The notes below the pieces were generated by a model. That model saw only the letters and a list, made by a program, of their open reading frames with translations, was not told where the DNA came from and did not search any database. This document shows positions 28,076 through 35,776 of a stretch of 42,500 nucleotides of DNA, one piece after another; the first letter of the stretch is position 1; the number at the start of each line of letters is the position of its first letter. This stretch comes from Prorocentrum cordatum (taxonomy: Eukaryota; Sar; Dinophyceae; Prorocentrales; Prorocentraceae), in the NCBI GenBank assembly GCA_963575745.1, contig CAUYUJ010003019.1:1-42500 (forward strand), read 5' to 3'. The position numbers and the translations under genes are program-made.

Positions 28076-28130
28076 ATGGAATGGAATGGAATGGAATGGA
28101 ATGGAATGGAATGGAATGGAATGGAATTGA
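28011..28130 (+). repeat. (GAT)n followed directly by (GGAAT)n
   Basis: About 20 GAT triplets at 28011-28071 pass without a break into about 11 GGAAT pentamers to about 28127. His, Asp, Met or Glu-Trp-Asn-Gly homopolymer frames are artefacts. Confidence 0.95.
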
Positions 28131-28194
28131 ATGGAGAAGCCGGGTGAGGACGAGGAGGACAAAGATGAGTGCGATGAGCATATTGCGTATGGTT

Positions 28195-28440
28195 GCGATG
28201 ATGGGTGATGGTGATGGTGATGGTGACGACGATGACGAGGGTGATGTTGAATATGGTAGTGACGATGAAGGTGGTGACGTGTATGCTGGTGGCGACGATG
28301 GTGATGGTGATGATGGTGAAGATAGTAGTGCTGATGGTGGTGGCGACGGTGTTGATGATTCGTGGGAATCAGCATGCGATGGAACAGAAACGGGAGACGG
28401 AAGAGGAGGAGGAGGACGGGGAGGAGGACGAGGAAGGAGT
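28195..28440 (+). repeat. Imperfect GATGGT/GACGAT-rich tract
   Basis: Diverged GAT and GGT triplets, then GGAGGA near 28403-28436. Asp/Gly-rich frames read through both flanking repeats. Confidence 0.75.
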
Positions 28441-28494
28441 TGGAGGAACATCTTTGCCCCACGCGCGCACCCGTTGGAACTGCTGAAATCGAAC

Positions 28495-28700
28495 AAGGCT
28501 GGGCGGGGGAGGGGCGGGAAAACCCGTAAATCCGTAAACCTCTAAACTTGGGGCCGAAATGTGCACCCGGAACTGACTTTTCGCAAGGCTGGGGGGAGGG
28601 GGGGGGGGCGGCAGGGAAACCCGTAAATCCGTAAACCCGTAAACCTGGCGCCGAAATGTGCAACCCGAACGCACTTTTCGCGTAAACGGGAAAACCCGGA
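28495..28700 (+). repeat. Two copies of a CCGTAAA-rich ~115-bp unit
   Basis: Each unit starts with AAACCCGTAAATCCGTAAAC, continues with GGGGCCGAAATGTGCACCC or GGCGCCGAAATGTGCAACCC, and ends in ACTTTTCGC. The first begins at about 28519 and the second at about 28616. Confidence 0.85.
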
Positions 28701-28705
28701 AAGCC

Positions 28706-28732
28706 GAAAAGTCGTAAACTTTACGACTTTTC
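28706..28732. repeat. Perfect 13-bp inverted repeat with 1-nt spacer
   Basis: GAAAAGTCGTAAA (28706-28718), C, TTTACGACTTTTC (28720-28732). It sits at the end of the CCGTAAA-rich region, and ACTTTTCGCGTAAA follows. Confidence 0.9.
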
Positions 28733-28984
28733 TACTTTTCGCGTAAATTGTGCGAGCCCGCGCCCGGTTACAGAAACTCCTCCTCGCCAGCTAAGCAAGA
28801 AGCCTCTGAGAGGCCTCAAAGAAAGCCCCCAAAAAGCCACACAACGACTGGTGTGTACTGTTGATATTTCCGCCTGGGCGACCTGCGGCGCAGCGCCATC
28901 CATGGTGGAAATTGGTCACGGCGGCGCCCATGATTAGAGCCGGCGCTGGAAAGATATGGGGAGGGAGTACACGTCGGTCGGAAT

Positions 28985-29160
28985 ACATACATAAAAAGGA
29001 ATCAAGGGGCCCTGGGACACACACATCAATACACACAAATAACCAGATTCTCCATTGTTTCCCATGTTTTCTGAATTGTTGTCTTCCCCCCAATTCCCAT
29101 GTTTTCCAATATTTTCTGGGGAATCGACGATTCATTGTGTCTGTGCGTTCGTTCTCCCTC
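28985..29160 (+). repeat. Long direct repeat, copy 1
   Basis: It starts near AATCAAGGGGCCCTGGGACA and ends at GGGGAATCGACGATTCATTG followed by TGTCTGTGCGTTCG. The second copy is at 29583-29745. The copies share the same order of ACACACAAATAA, TTTCCCATGTTTTCT-like and TCTTCCCCCC segments. Confidence 0.85.
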
Positions 29161-29582
29161 CCGAGTATGAAAGAGAAGGGAGGGGGGAGACGCCCCAGGA
29201 GCAGGCTGGAGAAGGAGGAAGCGGAGGAGGCAGGACCCCTGTGCCTGTCGGCCCTTGTCGGGCCCCCTCGGCCTCCTTTTCCTCGTTTGGCCTCCAGAGG
29301 CCATCTTGGTGGAAATCTTTGCGCGGCCGCGGCGGGCCCGCCGCGCGCAGCAGTGGCGGCAAAGACCGCCTCCCGCCTAGGCGGAACAATCCGCCTGGGC
29401 ATCGGCCGCGTCGCGAGAGCGATTTGGGGCCGCGCTCGAAAGGCGCGAAAGGAGGCAGGAGTCCTTGCACGCTGTTCCTGGCGGGGCCCGCCAGCCTGAT
29501 CTTCCGGATGGCCTGCCCCTGGAGGTTGCAAGGCGTCGGAGCCCTCCACCCTCCCAGAGCTCGACCGAATGCCTCAGAGGTC
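29161..29582. other. GC-rich interval between the two direct repeats
   Basis: Open frames on both strands without recognisable domains. No primer-binding-site or polypurine-tract call can be defended by eye. Confidence 0.3.
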
Positions 29583-29745
29583 TTATCAAGGGGCCCCAGG
29601 ACACACAAATAAATACACACAAATAAACATGTTCCCCATACTTTCCCATATTTTCTGGGTTTCTGTCTTCCCCCCCCCACTTCCCATAGTTTCCCATACT
29701 TTCTGGGGAATCGACGATTCATTGTGTCTGTGTGTTCTTTTCCCT
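29583..29745 (+). repeat. Long direct repeat, copy 2
   Basis: TATCAAGGGGCCCCAGGACA through GGGGAATCGACGATTCATTG and TGTCTGTGTGTTC. About 425 bp of GC-rich sequence separates it from copy 1. The pair could be LTR-like ends of a short non-autonomous element or a segmental duplication. Confidence 0.85.
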
Positions 29746-30165
29746 CCTGAGTCTTAGCTCTCCCCAGGCCCATGAGCCCCCAGTGGTCCGAGCTCAGTTT
29801 CAGAGGCAAGGTCGAGCTCACTGACTTGCTCGACTTACACTGTTTCGGCCACGGTCAAGGCTATCTCATTTCAAGGTCCTTTCGGCGACCCCGCGGTGCC
29901 TGCCTTGCTGCCTCACCCGTCTGTGCGGACGATGAAGCGTCTGCCCCCTGACCGCCTGCAGCCGCATGCCCCGCTGACGCTTCGGGCGTGCGCGCCCAGT
30001 AGCCTGCCGAAGAGAAAGGAGGCAGGAGGAAAAGGAAGAGGAAGAAGCATACTGACAAGGGAGAAGGAGAGGGAAGGAGGTTGAGGAAACAGGAGAGGGG
30101 GAGGAGAACACGAGAATGACGAGAAGATTTGGCGCTCTCGCATTGTTTACCTCTCGAAGGCCATG
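29746..30165. other. Unassigned sequence
   Basis: Complex sequence with purine-rich GGAGGAAAAGGAAGAGG stretches near 30020-30110. No gene is recognised. Confidence 0.3.
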
Positions 30166-30169
30166 ACGG

Positions 30170-30375
30170 CCGAAGCGGCCTCGCACGTGGCCCCTCGACG
30201 GCCCCGAAAGGCAGCCCTTCGAACATCCCACAGAAGCCGAACGATTGCCTACACAGGCCCCCAAGACAGCCCTAGAGGCCCCGACATGGCCACCAGCCCC
30301 GCCCCCAAAGGTGCCAAGGGGCGAAAGAGCCCCCCAAGACGGCCCAAGGCGCCCCCACGAAACTCCCAAGAAAAC
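30170..30375 (+). repeat. Dispersed 10-bp-unit repeat, block 15
   Basis: GGCCCCGAAAGGCAGCCC, CCAAGACAGCCC and CCCAAGACGGCCCAAGGCG units. Confidence 0.75.
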
Positions 30376-30380
30376 CAAAA

Positions 30381-30440
30381 GCGACTTGACTGTACGTACT
30401 CCGGACGTGCACCCCGCGAAACGAGAGGAATCCACGTCCG
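30381..30440 (+). repeat. Dispersed module D, copy 1
   Basis: GCGACTTGACTGTACGTACT then CCGGACGTGCACCCCGCGAA then ACGAGAGGAATCC. It closes block 15 just as 31243-31300 closes block 16. Confidence 0.75.
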
Positions 30441-30660
30441 GCAGTGACGCGCTGCCGGAGGCAAGTCTGCGGAGGCGATAATGCAACGTATCCAATGTGT
30501 CCAATGACGGCACAATTGCTGCATATTGTACTGTGTTGCATTATTCTGTCTCCCCCCTAACCCCCTCCCCGAAGCCACGCCACTTCCACCGACCCAAGGT
30601 GGCCCCTCCCCTCCTGGGCCTAAAAATTTACCAAAACCTAAAGAAAATCAGTAAATTGGG
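30441..30660. other. Unassigned spacer
   Basis: Includes CAATGTGTCCAATGACGGCACAATTGC near 30494 and an AAAATTTACCAAAACCTAAAG stretch near 30624. No gene is seen. Confidence 0.3.
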
Positions 30661-31240
30661 CCTGTTGGCCCTCTTGGGAGCGGGGGTCCAACAGGGCCTC
30701 AAGACGGCTCGAGATGGCCCCAAGACGGCCCAAGACGGCCCCAAGACGGGCCAAGATGGCCCCAAGAGGGCCTACAAACACCCCAAGACGTCCCAACAGG
30801 GCCCGGAGAGGACCCCCAAGAGCACCTCCAGAAGACAAAAAAAACATGTGTTTTTCCATAGTTGTTTGAAGATTTCAGCGTTCCCGCATATTTCGACTCT
30901 CAGAGGTCCAGGACGGCCGAAACAGCCTCCGAAGTGACCCCCAGACGGCCCAAGAAGCCCTCAAGAGGGCACCCAAACAGCCCAAGATGGCCCCCAGGCA
31001 GCCCAAAGAAACCGCCGAGATGCCCCAAGAGGCCCTCAAGACGGCCCAAGAGTACCCCAAAACATTCTCCAAAGGGACCAGACAGCGCAAGAGCGCCCCC
31101 AAGACGCCCACAAGGGGCTCCGAGAGGCCCCAGAGAAGCCTCCCAGAGGCCCCCAGGAGGCCTCCCAGACGCCCCCGCGACGTCCCAAGAGGCCCCAAAG
31201 AGGCCTCCAAGGGGCCCGCAAGAAATTCCCAGAGGCCCGA
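30661..31240 (+). repeat. Dispersed 10-bp-unit repeat, block 16, best-preserved copy
   Basis: At 30690-30785 the units are nearly regular (AGATGGCCCC, AAGACGGCCC, AAGACGGCCCC, AAGACGGGCC). After an AT-richer island (TTTTTCCATAGTTGTTTGAAG, about 30850) the array resumes to 31240. Long minus-strand Gly/Leu/Trp-rich ORFs here are artefacts. Confidence 0.85.
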
Positions 31241-31242
31241 CA

Positions 31243-31300
31243 ACGACTGGACTGCACGTGCTCCGGACGTGCACCCCGCGAAGCGAAAGGAATCAAAGAA
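31243..31300 (+). repeat. Dispersed module D, copy 2
   Basis: ACGACTGGACTGCACGTGCT then CCGGACGTGCACCCCGCGAA then GCGAAAGGAATC. It matches 30381-30440 closely. Confidence 0.75.
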
Positions 31301-31401
31301 CGAGCTGCGCCCGGCGCATCTGGCAACCCAGGCCACCCACCTTCGCGCATCGCGCACCGCGATGTGCGATGCGCGGTTCTCGGCGCGCCCTGGGTCCAGA
31401 C

Positions 31402-31621
31402 CCCGCCCCCACAGTGCGGCGCTAGCGAAAGCGCGGCCTGCTGCAAGGCCGCGGGGCGTGCCGGCCGCGAAACGGTCAGAGGCGGGCCCTCAGAAGACGA
31501 TGATGATGATGCCAGCTGCGCAGCTCTCTTTTTGCTGCTGCGCTGGCCGCCCGCTCCTCCCGCCGGCGCTGGCGGCGCCGGGCGGGCCCCTCCTTCCGCC
31601 GCGCGAAGCGGGCCTCGCCGC
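31402..31621 (+). repeat. ~220-bp direct repeat, copy 1
   Basis: From CCCGCCCCCACAGTGCGGCG through GCTAGCGAAAGCGCGGCCTG, (GAT)4, GCCAGCTGCGCAGCTCTC and GCGCGAAGCGGGCCTCGCCG. The second copy starts about 425 bp later with one 4-bp length difference and few substitutions. Internal inverted repeats include GCGCTAGCGAAAGCGC and CAGCTGCGCAGCT. Confidence 0.9.
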
Positions 31622-31825
31622 GGTGCCTTCAGACACCGAGGCAAAGCCCAGGGTGGGCGGGCAAAAGAGGGCCCGTTTGGGCCCTGGGAGGGCTTTGAGC
31701 CCCGAAGGCTTGAGCGGGAGAGAGGGCGAGAGAGGAGCAAGCAGAGGCAAGGGCAGGGAGAGAAAGGAAAACCCAAGCCGACTGGGGAGGGCGGGGTCCA
31801 ACCGTTTAGGACAAACAACTAAGAC

Positions 31826-32049
31826 ACCGCCCCCGCAGTACGGCGCTAGCGAAAGCGCGGCCTGCTGTAAGGCCGCGGGACGTGCCAGCCGCGAAGCGGT
31901 CAGAAGCGGGCGGGCCCTCAGAAGACGATGATGATGATGCCAGCTGCGCAGCTCTCTTTTTGCTGCTGCGCTGGCCGCGCGCTCCTCCCGCCGGCGCTGG
32001 CGGTGCCAGGCGGGCCCCTCCTTCCGCCGCGCGAAGCGGGCCTCGCCGC
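31826..32049 (+). repeat. ~220-bp direct repeat, copy 2
   Basis: Counterpart of 31402-31621. It lies about 820 bp beyond the stop of the tyrosine-recombinase frame, on the element's downstream side, so the pair may be part of the element's 3' terminal structure. Confidence 0.9.
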
Positions 32050-32867
32050 CTTTGTTCCAGTGGTGCTGGCGCATGCTGCCAGTGACGCTGCACGCTGGTC
32101 TGGCGGGCCCTGCACGTCAGCATTGCTGCGTGGGCGCCGTGGGTGGCGCCATCAAAATTGGGTGCCAGGCTCTGCGCAGCCGGCGCCATCCAGACTCCGG
32201 TCGCGCACAGCCGGGCGCAGGCGCCGGCGCGCGCGCGGGGCCCAACTGGCCCTCCTGCTGGCCGATCGCCGCCAGGCAGCTGATGCCGGCGTGCACTAGG
32301 CCGGGGCTCACGCTGGCGCACTGATTGCCGGCGGAGCCCGACCTCGGGCCAGGGCCCGAACTCGCCGCGGGTGGCGCTAGGCTGATGCCGGCGCCACGGT
32401 GCCCGCCGTGCGCGCTGCGGCCTCACAGTTCCCCCGGCTCCCCGCCCCCTCCTGGGCGTTCGGGGCGGGCAGGGTCCAGCCCCTGACAGAGGGGGTTCCC
32501 CGGGCCAGCGCTGGTGTGCGGGCCCGTGCCCCGCGCTTGAATTATGGTGCCGCGGGCTACGCTGGGCTGTCAGGCCGTCAGCTGCCGCGACCTGTGCTGG
32601 CGGCAGCGCGCCGGGCACGACCAGGCTCGACGAGGAGAGCCGGCGCGCCAGGCGGGGCCCAGCATGGCCCCTGTTCGGCAATTGCAGAGGGCGCCCACAG
32701 TATCCCAAGCACTAGTGGAGCCCGAAGCGGGCAAGCCCGCGCGCGCAGGACAGCGCAAAAGTATTGGCCAGTGCTGGAGGCACGGGCGGGGGATGTCCTG
32801 CGGACGCGCGGCTGGCATGCCGGCGGCGCGGGTGGTGGTTGAGTTGCAGCACCCAAGCGCGCGGCGA
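32050..32867. other. GC-rich sequence downstream of the recombinase frame
   Basis: ORFs on both strands are GC-driven and show no domain. If the element has a 3' non-coding region it lies here. I cannot place its exact end. Confidence 0.35.
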
Positions 32868-33350
32868 TCAGGCCGGCGGCTTGGGCTGGGCGCGCGCCAG
32901 GTGCACCTGCACCTGCGGCGCCCGCCGCGGCCCCACGTCATGGGCTCTCACGCCTGGCGCTCTCGGCGCCGGCGGCGGCCCTGGCGGGGGTGCTGCCCTG
33001 GCCATCTTGCTGGAGACGCCCTTCATCGGCTCGTGCGACTCCCACAGGTAGACGTGGAACGCGTCTGACTGCCAACGCCCGAACCGGCGCGCCCGGGAGA
33101 GGTCTTCTGTCACGTGGTACATCGCGGTCGCTCCGCCGATCCTCAAGGAGCGGCTGCCGATCTCCTCCCTGGAGAGCCCGGCGGCCAGCCCCGCGACTGT
33201 CAGGAAGTGCTGCACCTCGGCCCTGCGAATCGGGGTACCTGACGCCCAGCGGAAAATGGGCAGCCGTTCTTCGGCGCCCTTTATCCGCTGGGGATGGTGA
33301 GCCTGGAGCCGCTCCATCGCCGCGATCGGGCAGAGCGACGTGCGGCGCGG
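32868..33350 (-). CDS. Tyrosine recombinase, C-terminal catalytic part (shifted frame)
   Basis: This frame continues the recombinase after a -1 shift near 33345. Visible in order are SLCPIAAMERLQAHHP, FRWASGTPIRRAEV, the box II region RSLRIGGATAMYH (Arg codon 33141-33143), FGRWQSDAFHVYLWES with Trp at 33072-33074 and the presumed nucleophile Tyr at 33048-33050, then EPMKGVSSKMARA. The family normally has His three residues before the box II Arg; here the codon at 33150-33152 is CGC (Arg), one base from CAC. The enzyme would integrate circular cDNA by strand exchange. A Pro/Arg-rich tail to the stop at 32868 is probably not conserved. Confidence 0.85.
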   Translation of the reverse strand, partial: PRRTSLCPIAAMERLQAHHPQRIKGAEERLPIFRWASGTPIRRAEVQHFLTVAGLAAGLSREEIGSRSLRIGGATAMYHVTEDLSRARRFGRWQSDAFHVYLWESHEPMKGVSSKMARAAPPPGPPPAPRAPGVRAHDVGPRRAPQVQVHLARAQPKPPA

Positions 33351-35776
33351 TAATGGTTTCTCACCGTCCCGACGTTGAGCTGGTCCGTCTTGCTGCCCTT
33401 GATGTAGATCACCATCTCGTCGGCGTCCTGGAAACTGGGCACGCGTCTGCCGGCCTTCCTGGGCTCGTCCTCCCCGTGCAGTACGCGCTCGAAGGACCGC
33501 GAGCGCCCGTCCTGGAGAAGGTGCTCTGAGGCCCGCAGGAGGAGGAAGAACGCCGTCACGATCGCCGCCCAGATGACCACTGCGTCCTCCTCGGGGAGCT
33601 TGGCTTCCTGCTGGAGGAAGCCGCGGAGCCACTCAAGCACGGCTGGGGTGACTGGTTTCTTCCGCTTGGTTTCGGGTCCTTGCCAGCGTTTGAGCCCCGC
33701 CAGGGTGCTCCAGAGGCGACCCCTGTGGAGCAGGGGGTCTGAGTAGCCAGCCACCAAGTGAGCGTAGCGCACCGCAAAGAGCTTCTGCTGAATGGCCCCC
33801 TCCGTCCTCCCGACGACCCGCGCGAGAAGGACGGCGAAGTTGATGAGCGCCTCCTCATCGGCTAGGCGTTCCTCGCGGTCGCGCCCCGGGAGCCGAGGGC
33901 TAAGCCCCTGCGCCTGGCGCACTGCTACCCAGAGCCGCCATCCCCCCTCGTAGCCCGCTCTCGTGCCTTCGCTGAGTTTTTGCAGCATGGCCTCCATCTT
34001 CTGCTGCGCGAACCAGCTGGCGTAGCCGGCCCCGCCTGGCTCAGCTCGGCCGGCGGGGGCGAGCTCCTTCCCGGGGTTGTTGCTCTTCCTCGCGATGCCC
34101 AGCGCCTGCGGCTTCACCAGGTTGGCAGCCCGCGTCTCCTTTGCTCGTCGAAAGCTCTTCTTGCGCGGGCTCTTCGAGCGAGCCACCCGCTTGTCCAGCT
34201 TGACTGCCTCTGCGGCTGGGGCTTCGCGAGGTCCAATGATCGCGTCCTCGTCGATCTCCTGGAAGCGGATCGCCTGGGTACGCCAGCGATTACTGTGCAT
34301 CTCGTCGGTGAGTGCGCCGCCCGCCCTTGCCTCGTCCTCCGCCGCCAGCGCGAGCGTGGGTCGATCCGGCGCTTGCGCCCAAGCACGGAACCAGCGCTTG
34401 GTGGCCTCCCACGCGGCCTGCTCCTCTGGGTCATGGCATACTCCAGCGCGCTGCGTGCCGGTGCTGCTGAGGGCCTTCGCCACTGCGCCCAGCACCGCCT
34501 CTGCAGTCCTCGGTGGGAGGGCTCTGGCTGCGCCCTTCAGGAGCTCATCTTCCGTGGAGCCCTGGGCCTGCAGGCTGGCCCACTCGTCGTCGGTCCCCCC
34601 TTGCACCCTCCAAACCTCTTGAGGTGTCAAGGCTCGGACCGTGCCTCTGCCTCCCCCGGTGGCCCGGAGGAGCATGGCACCTGGGCCTTGGGGTCCTGTC
34701 CCGGGCCACCGGATGGTGTCCACGGGCCCCTCTTCGCTGTGAATCAGGTGCTTCACCCCGTCCTTCTTGAGGTGGCCGACCGGCTTGAGGAGGAGAGGGT
34801 CGCTGGTGGACTGGATGCGGGGGTCCCACGACACCTCGCCTTGCTGGTCGAGCCAAAGGTGATCCTTCCCTCTGTCCAGAATTGGCTTGATGCCGGCAGC
34901 CCGCGAGCAGGCCGGCGGCATGTTAATGCTCGCCAGGCCTGCTCCCGTCTTCCGACGTCCGCCTGTGAGCACCTGCCTGGTCCGCGTAGTGGTATCCCCG
35001 TGGTGCGTGCAGATCACCTCGAACTTCACGACCACGTAACCCAGCTGCTTGAGCGCCTTATCGAGCCTGGCCGTGTCCACGCCGTTCGGGGCGTCTACGA
35101 TCACCACCTCGGGGCTCTCGCTGGTCGCTGCAACGAGGAACGCCTCCATCTCTCGGCCCTTGGGGTCTAGGGACAGCGATGCCATGAGCCAGTCTGCCTT
35201 CTGGTTTTCCCCCGGCTCTGACCCACCAAGGCGTTTGAGGGCCTTCACGTAAGGGTTGAGGAGGCTCCCTACCTCTCTGCCCAGCTTCCCGTGGAGTGGG
35301 AGGGGTCTTGGCGGCCCATGCCCCTTCTGGAGCGCTCGGCGTCGCAGGGCGGCCTCGGCCACTGGGCCCGTCTCCCCTAGGAGGCGGAGGAGGCGTTCCT
35401 TGGCGTCCTCCAGGATCTGGCCCCAAGCCGCAGGGGGCTCGAGGCGCTCCCACCCCTCGGTGGCCAGCGTGTCGTGAACCTTCTTGACTTCCTCGCGGGT
35501 GAGCCAGTCGGCCACCTCGTTGTGGTAGGTCCGGAGGAAGAAGGAGGTGATGCGGCATCCGTGCATGGCTTCGATCCGCTCCACTAGGCGAATCATGTGG
35601 CGTGCGAGGGTATTCTTGGGGCTCCTCTTAGTGAGCCACGCTTTCACGTTCTGATTGTCCGTGACGTAGAAGACCAGCTCAACCTCCCACTTCGAGCCCT
35701 GCTTCGTAGCCAGCGCGACCACCGCCAACAGTTCGACCACTGCGGTGATCCAGTCCTCCTCGCTGCTCTCCCCCCC
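33281..35776 (-). CDS. Pol segment: RNase H end, C5-MTase-like motifs VI-X, tyrosine recombinase start
   Basis: The frame begins after a shift at a 7-G run (35770-35776). RNase H: AVVELLAVVALA with Glu at 35732-35734, FYVTDNQNVKAW with Asp at 35657-35659, and YHNEVADWLTRE. Methyltransferase-like region: VVIVDAPNGVD (about 35078-35105), LKQLGYVVVKFEV, TTTRTRQVLTGGR (about 34953-34996), RALTPQEVWRVQGGTDDEW (about 34578-34635) and KGAARALPPRTAEAVL. In order these resemble C5-methyltransferase motifs VI, VII, VIII, IX and X, with no motif I or PPC box before them. Recombinase: an N-terminal helical region from about 34005, then FFLLLRASEHLL with the box I Arg at 33533-33535, and IKGSKTDQLNVG. The domain ends in the next frame. 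Confidence 0.85.
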   Translation of the reverse strand, partial: GGESSEEDWITAVVELLAVVALATKQGSKWEVELVFYVTDNQNVKAWLTKRSPKNTLARHMIRLVERIEAMHGCRITSFFLRTYHNEVADWLTREEVKKVHDTLATEGWERLEPPAAWGQILEDAKERLLRLLGETGPVAEAALRRRALQKGHGPPRPLPLHGKLGREVGSLLNPYVKALKRLGGSEPGENQKADWLMASLSLDPKGREMEAFLVAATSESPEVVIVDAPNGVDTARLDKALKQLGYVVVKFEVICTHHGDTTTRTRQVLTGGRRKTGAGLASINMPPACSRAAGIKPILDRGKDHLWLDQQGEVSWDPRIQSTSDPLLLKPVGHLKKDGVKHLIHSEEGPVDTIRWPGTGPQGPGAMLLRATGGGRGTVRALTPQEVWRVQGGTDDEWASLQAQGSTEDELLKGAARALPPRTAEAVLGAVAKALSSTGTQRAGVCHDPEEQAAWEATKRWFRAWAQAPDRPTLALAAEDEARAGGALTDEMHSNRWRTQAIRFQEIDEDAIIGPREAPAAEAVKLDKRVARSKSPRKKSFRRAKETRAANLVKPQALGIARKSNNPGKELAPAGRAEPGGAGYASWFAQQKMEAMLQKLSEGTRAGYEGGWRLWVAVRQAQGLSPRLPGRDREERLADEEALINFAVLLARVVGRTEGAIQQKLFAVRYAHLVAGYSDPLLHRGRLWSTLAGLKRWQGPETKRKKPVTPAVLEWLRGFLQQEAKLPEEDAVVIWAAIVTAFFLLLRASEHLLQDGRSRSFERVLHGEDEPRKAGRRVPSFQDADEMVIYIKGSKTDQLNVGTVRNHYRAARRSARSRRWSGSRLTIPSG

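Noticed and set aside
31364-32842. Long ORFs across the 220-bp repeat pair and beyond
   Set aside because: GC-rich, open on both strands, no domain; they cross the repeat boundaries without change of character.
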